Source: Exiguobacterium acetylicum
Lineage (GTDB): Bacteria; Bacillota; Bacilli; Exiguobacteriales; Exiguobacteriaceae
DNA: 64,000 bases
Direction of reading: 5' to 3'
Assembly: GCF_019890935.1 (NCBI RefSeq)
Contig: NZ_CP082333.1
Span: forward strand, 770,001-834,000
The notes below the pieces were generated by a model. The model worked only from the letters and a program-made list of their open reading frames with translations, did not search any database and had not been told where the DNA came from. Made by a program: the position numbers and the translations under genes. Shown piece after piece: positions 34,771-44,193 of this stretch (positions are counted from its first letter, which is position 1; each line of letters starts with the position of its first letter).

Positions 34771-36126
34771 ATGGCTGCGATTGCAACACCACACCCGACG
34801 AATCCAACGCCTGAAAAAAAGACGAACCACCGCACGATTGCGGCGCTGATGTCGATCATTCCAGGAGTAGGACAACTATACAATAAACAATTCCTTAAAG
34901 GCGCGACATTTTTTGTCGTCGTACTATCATATTTTCTCGTCAACTTTGAACTGTTCTTCAAAGGAGCCGGAAATGGTCCTGGCGATCGCGGAGCGATCTG
35001 GGGCTTGATTACACTCGGTGAGGTACCAGGCGTAAGGGGGGATCACTCGATCTTTCTAATGGTCGAGGGCATCATTGCCTTGATTTTACTTGTCTTTGGT
35101 ATCGCCATTTACGTCTGGAACTTTATCGATGCGTATCGAATCGGTAAGTTGCGCGACATGAACCTCGAAGTACCTTCCTTGAAGATGCAACTACGGAATT
35201 TCCGTGATAATGGATTCCCGTATGCGATGTTGATTCCTTCATTAGTACTTTTAGTGTTCACAGTCGTCTTACCGTTGATTTTTACTTTCTTGATTGCTTT
35301 TACAAACTATAAGTTCAACAACTCTCCTCCAGCGAAATTGGTCGACTGGATCGGGATTCAAAACTTCTTGAATATCTTCACGGTTGATATTTTCCGCGAC
35401 ACATTCGTCAGCGTTCTTGGTTGGACGCTTGTCTGGACCGTCGCTTCGACGACAGGTGTCATCGCGATTGGTATCGGACTGGCAGTCTTACTGAACCAAA
35501 AGGGACTCAAAGGAAAACGGTTCTTCCGTTCCATCTTGATCCTGTCATGGGCAGTACCAGCGTTCATCACGATTTTGATCTTCCGCTCGATGTTCAATGA
35601 GACATTCGGTGTCTTCAATACGACGTTACTACCAGCGATTGGTCTCGATAATGGTCTCGACTGGATGACGGATCCGACGTATACGAAGCTTGCATTGATC
35701 GGGATTCAGTGGTGGTTAGGTTTCCCATACATCATGACGCTGACGACGGGGATCTTGCAGTCGATACCAGAGGATCTCTATGAAGCAGCAACAATTGATG
35801 GAGCGACAGCAGGAGAGAAATTCCGCTTAATCACGTTGCCGATGATTCTTTTCGCAACAGCACCGATCTTGATCACGCAGTATACGTTCAACTTCAATAA
35901 CTTCAATATCATCTATCTCTTCAACAACGGTGGACCGGCAGTACCGGGTCAATCGGCTGGTGGAACGGATATCTTGATTTCGTGGATTTACAAATTGTCG
36001 CTTGGTGCGAACCCGCAGTATGGATTTGCAGCAGCGATCACGCTTGTGTTGTCGTTCTTCATCATGACGATTGCCGTCATTCAGTTCAAGCGTTCAAAAT
36101 CATTCAAAGATGAGGATATGATCTAA
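34771..36126 (+). CDS. mdxF: Maltodextrin ABC transporter permease, MalF type
   Basis: 451 aa. Starts with a polar ~30-residue tail, then at least eight helices. Early hydrophobic block IAALMSIIPGVGQLYNKQFLKGA and a long extracytoplasmic insertion are typical of MalF-type proteins. The EAA loop that contacts the ATPase is YEAATIDGATAGEKFRLITLPM. ATG 34771 lies six bases after GAAAGGAGAA; the earlier in-frame ATG at 34696 would run through the hairpin and is rejected. The ATPase subunit is not in this cluster; in B. subtilis the shared ATPase MsmX is encoded elsewhere. Confidence 0.92.
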   Translation: MAAIATPHPTNPTPEKKTNHRTIAALMSIIPGVGQLYNKQFLKGATFFVVVLSYFLVNFELFFKGAGNGPGDRGAIWGLITLGEVPGVRGDHSIFLMVEGIIALILLVFGIAIYVWNFIDAYRIGKLRDMNLEVPSLKMQLRNFRDNGFPYAMLIPSLVLLVFTVVLPLIFTFLIAFTNYKFNNSPPAKLVDWIGIQNFLNIFTVDIFRDTFVSVLGWTLVWTVASTTGVIAIGIGLAVLLNQKGLKGKRFFRSILILSWAVPAFITILIFRSMFNETFGVFNTTLLPAIGLDNGLDWMTDPTYTKLALIGIQWWLGFPYIMTLTTGILQSIPEDLYEAATIDGATAGEKFRLITLPMILFATAPILITQYTFNFNNFNIIYLFNNGGPAVPGQSAGGTDILISWIYKLSLGANPQYGFAAAITLVLSFFIMTIAVIQFKRSKSFKDEDMI

Positions 36127-36127
36127 T

Positions 36128-36961
36128 ATGAGAAAACAAAACCGAATCAACATGGCGTTGTCATATCTCATTTTGACGGTCGCCTCCATCATTATCGTCT
36201 ATCCACTCCTTTGGGTCGTTGGGACTTCACTTAACCCAGGGAAAAGTATTACATCGGATATCTTCCCAAGTAATCCGACTTTGATTCACTACTTCGATTT
36301 GTTTGATCCGTCAAAAACGGATTATGGCATGTGGTATTTAAACACAATCAAGATTGCCGTCATCACGATGGTCGTCTCCGTCGCGCTAATCACGTTAACA
36401 GGATACATTTTTTCACGCTATCGCTTCGTCGGTCGGAAAAATTCACTCATCTTGTTCCTCGTGTTGCAGATGGTACCGCAATTCGTTGCCATTATTGCGA
36501 TTTATGTCTTGCTTAATATGTTAGAATTGTTTGATACGCATCTGGCGCTCATCCTACTCTACTCGGGTGGCGCGATTCCAATGAATACGTATCTTGCAAA
36601 AGGATATTTCGATACGATTCCAAAAGAACTCGATGAGGCGGCACGGATGGATGGTGCCGGTCACTTACGAATCTTCTGGCAAATCATCTTACCGCTCGCA
36701 AAACCGATGGTTGCCGTCATCGCGTTGTTCAACTTCATGGCACCATTCAACGACTTCATTTTAGCATCGCTCGTCCTGCGTTCTCCTGAGAAACAGACAC
36801 TTGCGGTCGGGTTGTACAACATGGTGTCGGAGCAGTTTGACAATAACTTCACGTTATTTGCGGCAGGTGCCGTATTATCAGCAGTTCCAATCGTTCTTCT
36901 CTTCTTCGCATTCCAGCGCTTCTTCGTGTCTGGATTGACAGCAGGTGGAACAAAAGGATAA
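36128..36961 (+). CDS. mdxG: Maltodextrin ABC transporter permease, MalG type
   Basis: 277 aa, six helices. Standard MalG start (MALSYLILTVASIIIVYPLLWVVGTSL), central LITLTGYIFSRYRFVGRK, the EAA loop LDEAARMDGAGHLRIFWQIILPLAKP, and C-terminal FFAFQRFFVSGLTAGGTKG, a signature end for this subfamily. One base separates it from the mdxF stop. It pairs with MdxF. Confidence 0.93.
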   Translation: MRKQNRINMALSYLILTVASIIIVYPLLWVVGTSLNPGKSITSDIFPSNPTLIHYFDLFDPSKTDYGMWYLNTIKIAVITMVVSVALITLTGYIFSRYRFVGRKNSLILFLVLQMVPQFVAIIAIYVLLNMLELFDTHLALILLYSGGAIPMNTYLAKGYFDTIPKELDEAARMDGAGHLRIFWQIILPLAKPMVAVIALFNFMAPFNDFILASLVLRSPEKQTLAVGLYNMVSEQFDNNFTLFAAGAVLSAVPIVLLFFAFQRFFVSGLTAGGTKG

Positions 36962-36983
36962 TCATAAGGGGGAAATCAGCGGC

Positions 36984-38507
36984 ATGAGACGAGGCATAAT
37001 GCTTCTCCTCTTGCCGCTTCTCTTGTCTATCGGGCTTCAACCGATGACGGGTGAAGCAGCAGGTTGGGAAAAAGAACGAATGTATTTCATCATGGTGGAT
37101 CGGTTCGAGAATGGCGATCCGAGTAATGATCGAGAGGCGGATCCTGAAAATCCAAAAGCGTTTCAAGGTGGCGATTTAGCAGGCGTGACGAAACGTCTCG
37201 ATTACATCAAGGAAAAAGGATTCACTTCGATTTGGTTAACGCCGATCTTTAAGAACCGTCCGAATGGTTATCATGGATACTGGACGGATGATTATTACGA
37301 GATTGATCCGCACTTCGGAACAAAGGAAGAGTTTAAACGTCTCGTCAAGGAAGCACATGAACGGGATATCAAGGTCGTCCTTGACCTTGTCGTCAATCAT
37401 TTAGGACCAAATCATCCAATGGTGAAAGAAAAACCGGAGTGGTTCCATAAAAATCAACCAATCATGAACTGGAATAACCCGTCGGAAGTCGAGAATAACT
37501 GGCTGTTCGATTTACCGGACTTCAATACGGAAAATCCGGAAGTCGTCGATTATTTAGTTGATGTCGCGAACTACTGGGTCGATGAAACGGGTATAGACGG
37601 ATATCGGCTCGATACGGTTCGCCATGTGCCAGCGTCATTTTGGGAAACGTTTATCCCAGCAGTCAAAGAAAAGCATCCAGACTTATTCTTGTTGGCTGAA
37701 GTATTCGATGGAGATCCACGAAAAATCGCGTCCTATTCAAAATTAGGTTTTGATTCCGTGACGAACTTCCCGTTTTATTATGGAGTCAAGGATCAGTTTG
37801 CCCGCAAAAATGGTTCAGCGGAAGAGCTCGATTCAGTTTATAATCGAGATACTACGTTTAATCCGAATGCCAAGGGACTTGCAACCTTCATTGATAATCA
37901 TGATGTCAAGCGCTTCATCACGGAAGCAAAGATTGGTGGAGCAGATGAAGAGGAGCGGCAACTTCGATTAGCGCTGTTCGCACTCTATGCTGCACCAGGG
38001 ATGCCGATCGTCTACCAAGGAACAGAGGTGGCGATGCCAGGTGGTGAGGATCCTGGAAACCGGATGATGATGACATTTGATCAAAATAAGAAGATGCAAC
38101 AGTACGTAAAAACGTTGAACGAGATGCGTCAGGACTACCCAGCGTTTGCAACAGGGAAGCAACGCTTGATCGCAAAAACCGATCATATGGCAGTCTACTC
38201 ACGGGAGACGAAACAACAACAAGTCGTTTACGCCATCAATCTTGGAGAAAAAAAGACGAGCTTACGCGTGTCTGCGAAAGAAATCGGTGATGACCAGCGT
38301 TTAAGAGGACTTTTATTCTCAGACTTGGTGCGTCAAGATGGTGACGCCTATGAGATCACGCTTGATGCAAATAGTGCGAACAGCTATGTCATCGAAAAGT
38401 CACAAGTCAACTGGTGGTCGATCATCGCAATTGGTGCGATTGCTCCGATTTTAGCGCTCATACTTCTTCTCGTTCACCGTAAACGCATGCAACGTCAAAC
38501 AAAATAA
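36984..38507 (+). CDS. Secreted, C-terminally membrane-anchored alpha-amylase (GH13)
   Basis: Cleaves starch or maltodextrin outside the membrane. 507 aa. Signal peptide MRRGIMLLLLPLLLSIGLQP with probable cleavage near GEAAG. GH13 barrel: VVLDLVVNHLGPNHP, nucleophile Asp in DGYRLDTVRHVP, acid Glu in LLAEVFDGDP, Asp in TFIDNHDVKRF. The C-terminus has a transmembrane helix WWSIIAIGAIAPILALILLLVH followed by RKRMQRQTK, so the enzyme is tethered rather than released. ATG 36984 lies ten bases after AAGGGGGA; an upstream ATG overlapping mdxG lacks a site. It is embedded in the uptake operon, so products can be handed to MdxE. Confidence 0.9.
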   Translation: MRRGIMLLLLPLLLSIGLQPMTGEAAGWEKERMYFIMVDRFENGDPSNDREADPENPKAFQGGDLAGVTKRLDYIKEKGFTSIWLTPIFKNRPNGYHGYWTDDYYEIDPHFGTKEEFKRLVKEAHERDIKVVLDLVVNHLGPNHPMVKEKPEWFHKNQPIMNWNNPSEVENNWLFDLPDFNTENPEVVDYLVDVANYWVDETGIDGYRLDTVRHVPASFWETFIPAVKEKHPDLFLLAEVFDGDPRKIASYSKLGFDSVTNFPFYYGVKDQFARKNGSAEELDSVYNRDTTFNPNAKGLATFIDNHDVKRFITEAKIGGADEEERQLRLALFALYAAPGMPIVYQGTEVAMPGGEDPGNRMMMTFDQNKKMQQYVKTLNEMRQDYPAFATGKQRLIAKTDHMAVYSRETKQQQVVYAINLGEKKTSLRVSAKEIGDDQRLRGLLFSDLVRQDGDAYEITLDANSANSYVIEKSQVNWWSIIAIGAIAPILALILLLVHRKRMQRQTK

Positions 38508-38541
38508 AATACTTAACTAGGGGAAATGTGAGGTGAAGGGG

Positions 38542-39573
38542 ATGCAGGTAACAATCAAGGATGTAGCACGGGAAGCGAATGTCGCACCCTCGACGGTATC
38601 ACGCGTCATTGCGAATAGTTCGCGCATCAGTCAAAAGACGAAGGAACGGGTGCGGCAGGCGATGGATGAGCTCGGATATTATCCGAACGTTCATGCACGC
38701 AGTCTAGCGAATCGAACGACACAAGCGATTGGTCTCGTCATGCCAAGTGCTGCAACAAAAACGCTACAAAACCCGTTCTTTTCGGAGGTCATTCGAGGAA
38801 TCAGTACAAAAGCGCATCAAAATGGATATTCGTTATATATGACGACAGGTGTCTCGGAAGAAGAAGTATATGAAGGTGTCGTGTCGATGGTTCAGGGCCG
38901 TCGTGTCGATGGTGTCGTCGTACTGTATTCCCGTACGGATGACAAAGTTGTTCAATTTCTGCAAGATTCGAAGTTTCCGTTCGTCGTCGTCGGAAAACCA
39001 TTCAGTGATTCATCACATGTCACGTATGTCGATACGGATAATTATCTAGCCGGTCGCGAAGTGACGAAGTACTTGCATCAACTTGGGCATGAGTGTATCG
39101 CATTCGTCGGAGGTGCACAGGACCTAGCTGTGACGCAAGAACGTGTCGGGGGTTACAAGACGGCTCTCATGGAAGAGGGGATTCCGATTCAGGAATCCTA
39201 CATCGTCAGTGCACCATTCATGACGACAGGAGGCGCTGAGGCAGTCAAACGACTGATGTCGCTTGAACATCCGCCGACGGCCGTCGTCGTCAGTGACGAT
39301 ATGATGGCACTTGGTGTCATGAGTACACTGAATGAGATGGGGATCGGTGTGCCGGATCAAATGGCCGTCGTCAGTTTCAATAACTTGTTCATCGCAGAAT
39401 TCTCAAGCCCGCCGTTGACTTCTGTTGAAATCAATATCTTTGGACTTGGTTTTGAAGCGACGAATTGTTTGATTGAACAAATCAATGAAGATGCGACCCC
39501 TTATGGGAAGCGCGTCATCGTCCCGCATTATCTCGTCGTCCGTCAGTCTTGTGGCGGAAAATCTGAAGCATGA
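38542..39573 (+). CDS. malR: LacI family repressor of the maltodextrin genes
   Basis: 343 aa. Helix-turn-helix VTIKDVAREANVAPSTVSRVIAN at the N-terminus with the minor-groove hinge NVHARSLANRT, then a periplasmic-binding-protein-like sensor domain (IGLVMPSAATK, RVDGVVVLYSR, HVTYVDTDNYLAGREV, TAVVVSDDMMALGVM). It is last in the mdx operon and flanked by the GH65 gene. The operator set GCAAnCGnTTGC near all three promoters of the cluster is the likely target. ATG 38542 is preferred over GTG 38533, being six bases from GAGGTG. Effector is presumably maltose or maltodextrin. Confidence 0.9.
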   Translation: MQVTIKDVAREANVAPSTVSRVIANSSRISQKTKERVRQAMDELGYYPNVHARSLANRTTQAIGLVMPSAATKTLQNPFFSEVIRGISTKAHQNGYSLYMTTGVSEEEVYEGVVSMVQGRRVDGVVVLYSRTDDKVVQFLQDSKFPFVVVGKPFSDSSHVTYVDTDNYLAGREVTKYLHQLGHECIAFVGGAQDLAVTQERVGGYKTALMEEGIPIQESYIVSAPFMTTGGAEAVKRLMSLEHPPTAVVVSDDMMALGVMSTLNEMGIGVPDQMAVVSFNNLFIAEFSSPPLTSVEINIFGLGFEATNCLIEQINEDATPYGKRVIVPHYLVVRQSCGGKSEA

Positions 39574-39579
39574 AACGAC

Positions 39580-39621
39580 AGTCTATTTTTGAGCCGATTG
39601 GTTTAAAAATAGACTTTTTTT
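39580..39621 (+). terminator. Terminator of the mdx-malR operon
   Basis: AGTCTATTTTT / AAAAATAGACT stem with loop GAGCCGATTGGTTT, followed by seven T. Confidence 0.87.
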
Positions 39622-39651
39622 GATTCAAATGGCTATCGATTTCTAGTAAAA

Positions 39652-39663
39652 GGAAGCGGTTGC
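39652..39663. promoter_or_regulatory. Second MalR-type site upstream of malP
   Basis: GGAAGCGGTTGC matches GCAAnCGnTTGC at 11 of 12 constrained and free positions. About 30 bp upstream of the main operator at 39686. Confidence 0.45.
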
Positions 39664-39685
39664 AGAAAAAGAAATTTATTTTCGT

Positions 39686-39721
39686 GCAAACGATTGCATT
39701 GATGCTTTTTATGTGTACAAT
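39686..39721 (+). promoter_or_regulatory. malP promoter with overlapping MalR-type operator
   Basis: -35 TTGCAT (39694-39699), 16-bp spacer, -10 TACAAT (39716-39721). The operator GCAAACGATTGC (39686-39697) overlaps the -35, the classical position for repression. A further dyad ATGAAACGCTTACAT lies about 20 bp downstream. Confidence 0.7.
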
Positions 39722-39800
39722 AAAGAATGTATAGTATAGATGAAACGCTTACATGATCAGGGTGACCGACATGCGTAGCATAAAAAGGAGCGACTTGACG

Positions 39801-42101
39801 ATGAAACGACTTTTTGAGGTCAATGAGTGGAAAATTACAGAGCTTGGTTTTCATCCAGAAGATAATCGATTGGCAGAATCGATGACATCGATCGGAAACG
39901 GTCATATGGGAATGCGCGGGACGTTTGAAGAAGAATACACAGGGGACACGCATCAAGGCATGTATGTCGCAGGTGTTTACTATCCGGATAAGACACGTGT
40001 CGGCTGGTGGAAAAACGGTTATCCGGAGTACTTCGCGAAAGTACTCAATGCTGTCAATATCATGGGATTGAAAGTATCCGTCAACGGAAAAGCTGTTGAC
40101 TTGAACACGTGGGAAGTCATCGACTTCAAACGCGAACTTGATATGCAACACGGTGTGTTGACACGGACGATGCTATTGAAGAATGGGGTAGAGGAAACGA
40201 AAGTCGAATCCAAGCGTTTCTTCTCGATCGTCGATAAAGAAATCGCTGCCTTGCAATATACGGTGACACCTGTCAATTTTGAAGCAGAAATCGTCATTGA
40301 ATCGTATCTCGATGCAGATGTTGAAAATGAAGACTCGAACTATGACGAGAAGTTCTGGCTTCCTGTCGAACACGGAATTGAAGAACGGTTTGGTTATGTC
40401 ACATCAAAAACGAAAAAGCTCGATTGGCATGTGACAGCAGCGATGATCACGGATGTCGAAGGCGCACAGTGCGAAGTCGTCGATGGCAATACGCAGTACG
40501 TCGCGAATCGTTTCACGAAACAAGCCGCAGTCGGAGAAGGCGTCACAGTCGAAAAATTCGTCGCACTCGTAACGAATCGCGATCATGACATCGATGCGTT
40601 ACTGGAGCAAGCGATGAAACGGGTTCACGTCGCATTCGAATCAGGATTTGAATCGTTGCTTGCGACACATGAAGCAGCGTGGTTGCACCACTGGGAAGAA
40701 GCGGATGTGAAGATTGAAGGGGATGTCGAGGCACAGCAAGGGATTCGTTTCAACATCTTCCATATGTTCCAGACCTACACAGGTGAAGACTCACGCCTAA
40801 ACATCGGACCAAAAGGCTTCACGGGCGAGAAGTATGGTGGTGCGACGTATTGGGATACAGAAGCGTACTGCTTGAACTTCTACCTTGCGACGTCGAAACC
40901 GGAAGTGGCTTGGAATTTACTCAAGTATCGCCACAATCAATTACCGCAAGCAAAAGAAAATGCGGATAAGAATGTCGGCATGAAGGGTGCACTTTATCCG
41001 ATGGTAACGATGAACGGAGAAGAGTGTCACAACGAGTGGGAAATCACACATGAAGAAATTCACCGGAACGGTGCAATCGCGCATGCGATTTATAATTACA
41101 CGAATTACACGGGAGACACATCGTACCTCGGACAATACGGATTTGAAGTATTAGTCGAGATTTCCCGTTACTGGGCAAGCCGTGTCAATTACGTGGCGCA
41201 TAAGGACGTCTATATGATTCTTGGCGTGACGGGACCGAACGAATATGAGAACAACGTCAACAACAACTGGTATACGAACCTAATTGCGGCTTGGTGTCTC
41301 GAATATACGCAGACTGTTCACCGTCATTTAGCACAAGAAGAGCCAGAACGTTTGCAAGAACTCATGCATCAATTAGCGTTGACGGATGAGGAACTGGCAA
41401 AGTGGGCAGATATCGATGCGAAGATGTATTATCCAAAAGATGAGGCAGCACCAGGAATCTTCATGCAACAAGATGGCTTCATGGATAAGGAACAAATCTT
41501 GGTCGCTGACCTCGATCCAAAACATCTCCCGCTAAACCAGAATTGGTCATGGGACCGGATCCTTCGCTCTGTCTTCATCAAACAGGCAGATGTCTTACAA
41601 GGTCTTTACTTCTTGACGGATCGCTTCAGTGTAGAAGAGAAAAAAGCGAACTTCGATTTCTATGAACCACGCACGGTTCACGAATCGTCATTATCACCAT
41701 GTATCTACTCGATCATTGCGGCGGAAGTCGGCTATGAGGAAAAAGCGGTCGAACTGTACCAACGTTCAGCACGACTTGATCTTGATAACTACAACAATGA
41801 TACGGAAGACGGATTACACATCACGTCGATGGTTGGATCATGGATGTCGATCGTCCACGGATTCGCCGGATTACGGGTGGCGAACGATACGTTATCCTTT
41901 AAGCCGATGTTGCCAAAAGGCTGGACGAGCTATACATTCCGGATGCAATGGCGCGGTCATCATATCCATGTCCATGTACAGCCAAATGCCGTCGAAATCG
42001 CCCAAACAGAAGGCGAAGCATTCAGCTTAAACGTTCATGGAACAACTGTAGAAGTTCCGGCAGGAGGACAGATTACAGTTCCTGCTTCGATGACAGTATA
42101 A
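39801..42101 (+). CDS. malP: Maltose phosphorylase (GH65)
   Basis: Phosphorolysis of maltose to glucose and beta-glucose-1-phosphate. 766 aa, as usual for GH65. Seen: AESMTSIGNGHMGMRGTFEE, the (alpha/alpha)6 barrel WDTEAYCLNFYLATSKPEVAW, the general acid Glu in YPMVTMNGEECHNEWEITHEE, LGVTGPNEYENNVNNNWYTN and KQADVLQGLYFL. Kojibiose, nigerose and trehalose phosphorylases share these motifs; maltose is chosen because of the maltodextrin context and the B. subtilis yvdK parallel. ATG 39801 is ten bases from AAGGAG. No beta-phosphoglucomutase or malL gene follows here, so that step is encoded elsewhere. Confidence 0.85.
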   Translation: MKRLFEVNEWKITELGFHPEDNRLAESMTSIGNGHMGMRGTFEEEYTGDTHQGMYVAGVYYPDKTRVGWWKNGYPEYFAKVLNAVNIMGLKVSVNGKAVDLNTWEVIDFKRELDMQHGVLTRTMLLKNGVEETKVESKRFFSIVDKEIAALQYTVTPVNFEAEIVIESYLDADVENEDSNYDEKFWLPVEHGIEERFGYVTSKTKKLDWHVTAAMITDVEGAQCEVVDGNTQYVANRFTKQAAVGEGVTVEKFVALVTNRDHDIDALLEQAMKRVHVAFESGFESLLATHEAAWLHHWEEADVKIEGDVEAQQGIRFNIFHMFQTYTGEDSRLNIGPKGFTGEKYGGATYWDTEAYCLNFYLATSKPEVAWNLLKYRHNQLPQAKENADKNVGMKGALYPMVTMNGEECHNEWEITHEEIHRNGAIAHAIYNYTNYTGDTSYLGQYGFEVLVEISRYWASRVNYVAHKDVYMILGVTGPNEYENNVNNNWYTNLIAAWCLEYTQTVHRHLAQEEPERLQELMHQLALTDEELAKWADIDAKMYYPKDEAAPGIFMQQDGFMDKEQILVADLDPKHLPLNQNWSWDRILRSVFIKQADVLQGLYFLTDRFSVEEKKANFDFYEPRTVHESSLSPCIYSIIAAEVGYEEKAVELYQRSARLDLDNYNNDTEDGLHITSMVGSWMSIVHGFAGLRVANDTLSFKPMLPKGWTSYTFRMQWRGHHIHVHVQPNAVEIAQTEGEAFSLNVHGTTVEVPAGGQITVPASMTV

Positions 42102-42106
42102 GAGAG

Positions 42107-42139
42107 AAAAAGAACCGATGTTTGAGTCGGTTCTTTTTT
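42107..42139 (+). terminator. Terminator of malP
   Basis: AAAAGAACCGA / TCGGTTCTTTT with loop TGTTTGAG and continuing T run. Confidence 0.87.
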
Positions 42140-42287
42140 TGTGTGTAACAAGAAGCAGGACACCTTTGTCACAAATGAAAACGCCATCATGAAAAAGAAC
42201 ATCAATCTTTGGAAATCTTGACTATCCGGCGACATTTGAATGTGCTAAAGTGTTTCAAGATAGTTATGAATGAGAGGAGAACGGCGT

Positions 42288-43139
42288 GTGACAGCAGTAG
42301 TAAAGGAAAGTATGTTAAAAGTGATCGTGGCATCGATTGGGGGATTCGTCATTGCCGTTGCCATGAACTGGTTTTTGATTCCGAGTGGGGTCTATTCGAC
42401 AGGATTTACAGGACTTGCCCAAATCCTGACGCAAGTCCTTCAAAATACAGCATTTGCGTTTGGGGAAAACGTCTGGTTCTTGGCGTTGAACATCCCTTTA
42501 ATCGTGCTCGCATGGATCATGTTAGGTCGAAGTTTTACAATCATTACGTTGGTTTCGGTCTTGGCAACGACGATTTTCATTGGTCTTATTCCTCAATACG
42601 CTGTCATACCAGGTGATCAAACACTGAATGCAGTGTTTGGAGGGGTTTTGCTTGCGATTGGTACCGGTATCACGATTAAGTTCGGTGCTTCGACGGGTGG
42701 TTTCGATATCGTTGCCCTCATCTTTGCCCGTTTCTCCGATCGCAGTGTCGGCTTGTATCTGTTCGTCTTGAATTTCTTAATCGCCTTATTAGCAGGCGCA
42801 TTGTTCGGTTGGTCGACTGCTTTGTATACGATCGTCTTCATCTACGTGACGTCTAAGGTCGTCGATGAGATTCATACGAGCAATCAGCGCCTGACGATCT
42901 TCATCGTCACGAATCATGCGGATGACATCACGACGGCTTTGCATCAGCATATCATCCGAGGAATCACGCAAATTCCTTCGATCGGTACGTATTCTCGAGC
43001 TGAAAAAGCGACGTTGATGATGGTCATCGAGCGTCACGAATTGCGGGACATTGAACGGATTTGCCGGGAAGCGGACGAGACGGTCTTCATCAACGTCGTC
43101 GCAACGGACTCGGTCGTCGGATACTTCCGAAAAGGATAA
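42288..43139 (+). CDS. YitT family membrane protein
   Basis: 283 aa. Five or so N-terminal helices (VIVASIGGFVIAVAMNWFLIP, VWFLALNIPLIVLAWIML, FTIITLVSVLATTIFIGL, LNAVFGGVLLAIGTGITIKFGASTGGFD, SVGLYLFVLNFLIALLAGALFG) and a cytoplasmic DUF2179 domain (TIFIVTNHADDITTAL, RGITQIPSIGTYSR, VIERHELRDIERI, ATDSVVGYFRKG). Paralogues are common in Bacillales; function is not established. GTG 42288 follows AGGAGA by seven bases; an ATG 18 bp upstream would sit before the ribosome site. Confidence 0.85.
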   Translation: MTAVVKESMLKVIVASIGGFVIAVAMNWFLIPSGVYSTGFTGLAQILTQVLQNTAFAFGENVWFLALNIPLIVLAWIMLGRSFTIITLVSVLATTIFIGLIPQYAVIPGDQTLNAVFGGVLLAIGTGITIKFGASTGGFDIVALIFARFSDRSVGLYLFVLNFLIALLAGALFGWSTALYTIVFIYVTSKVVDEIHTSNQRLTIFIVTNHADDITTALHQHIIRGITQIPSIGTYSRAEKATLMMVIERHELRDIERICREADETVFINVVATDSVVGYFRKG

Positions 43140-43141
43140 TG

Positions 43142-43177
43142 AAAAAGGCACTTCTGCAACATGCAGAAGTGCCTTTT
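43142..43177. terminator. Bidirectional terminator
   Basis: Perfect 15-bp stem AAAGGCACTTCTGCA / TGCAGAAGTGCCTTT, three-base loop, A and T runs on both sides. Serves the YitT gene (+) and the HAD gene (-). Confidence 0.9.
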
Positions 43178-43185
43178 ATCTGTTT

Positions 43186-43995
43186 TCATGCGAGTCCAAG
43201 GACGTGTCTCAAGTAATACGCGATTCCGTCATCCTCATTTCGCTTCGTCGTGCCGTTTGCCAGATACTTCAGCGCGGGGATGGCATTACCCATCGCGACA
43301 CCATGTCCAGCATACTCGATCATCTCTAAATCGTTTTCCTCATCACCAAACGCAACGATCTGTCGCGAATCAATTCCAAGGTGTTGGGCGATATGAGCAA
43401 GACCGACCGCTTTGCTTGTACCTTTACGCATCACTTCGACCATGAATTCAGGCTTCACCCATTGACGATTGAGTACCGTCTCAGCATGAATGCCAGATAG
43501 TTCGGAGCGGATCTCATCGACATGTTCTCCTTTGGCATGAATTAAAAGAGATGTTGGTTCATGCATAAGCACCTTTCGTAAATCTCCGGTCGTGACGGAT
43601 AAGGCATGGTCGGTATAAAATTCGTAAATGCCGACCGGGTCATATTGAAAATAGACATGATCCGTGACTTCGCAGACGATATTTTGTGTTTTCGTCTCAG
43701 CGACAGATTCTAAAATATGTTGAACAGTTTTTAATGGAATCGGATGATGCTGGACTTCAAAGTGATTATCTTGCGGGTGATGAACGAGACCACCGTTAAA
43801 ATTAACGATCGGTGTCGTCAAACCGAGTTGTTCGTAATATTTCCTGGCGTGACGAAATGGTCGTCCGGTTGCAATGACGACTTCGTGACCGTTAGCACGT
43901 GCACGCTGGAGTGCAGCGATGTTCGCAGCGCTGATTGTCTTATCATCTTTTAAAAGGGTGCCGTCGAGATCGACAGCGATTAAGTGACGGGTCAT
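43186..43995 (-). CDS. Cof-type HAD phosphatase
   Basis: 269 aa. HAD motif I IAVDLDGTLLKDD, motif II VIATGRPFRHA, the type IIB cap, motif III Lys in MRKGTSKAVGLAHIA, and motif IV FGDEENDLEMIEYAG. Cof/YidA-like proteins dephosphorylate sugar phosphates, FMN or similar small molecules; substrate not predictable from sequence. Monocistronic on the - strand. Confidence 0.9.
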   Translation of the reverse strand: MTRHLIAVDLDGTLLKDDKTISAANIAALQRARANGHEVVIATGRPFRHARKYYEQLGLTTPIVNFNGGLVHHPQDNHFEVQHHPIPLKTVQHILESVAETKTQNIVCEVTDHVYFQYDPVGIYEFYTDHALSVTTGDLRKVLMHEPTSLLIHAKGEHVDEIRSELSGIHAETVLNRQWVKPEFMVEVMRKGTSKAVGLAHIAQHLGIDSRQIVAFGDEENDLEMIEYAGHGVAMGNAIPALKYLANGTTKRNEDDGIAYYLRHVLGLA

Positions 43996-44085
43996 GATGA
44001 AATCCTCCGCTTTCTTTTCGTTAATTCTACTGTAGCATATGAAGCGATTGTCCTTCGTATGAAACGATTAAGTTTTTCAAGGAAA

Positions 44086-44100
44086 AGAAAGCGCTTGAAA
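44086..44100. promoter_or_regulatory. cre-like palindrome
   Basis: AGAAAGCGCTTGAAA, with the symmetric AAGCGCTT core, about 35 bp upstream of the extended -10 at 44135. In B. subtilis such upstream sites can activate. Function here uncertain. Confidence 0.35.
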
Positions 44101-44134
44101 AAATTAGAGAAAAGCTGTTGCTTGGATTAAAAAA

Positions 44135-44143
44135 TGGTATACT
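44135..44143 (+). promoter_or_regulatory. Extended -10 promoter of the 64-aa gene
   Basis: TGGTATACT with the TGn extension; the -35 (TTGCTT) is only 14 bp away and probably not used. Confidence 0.55.
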
Positions 44144-44193
44144 ACAAATCGTAGGATAACTCTATAGTACGTTATGGAAACGGAGGGGAAATC

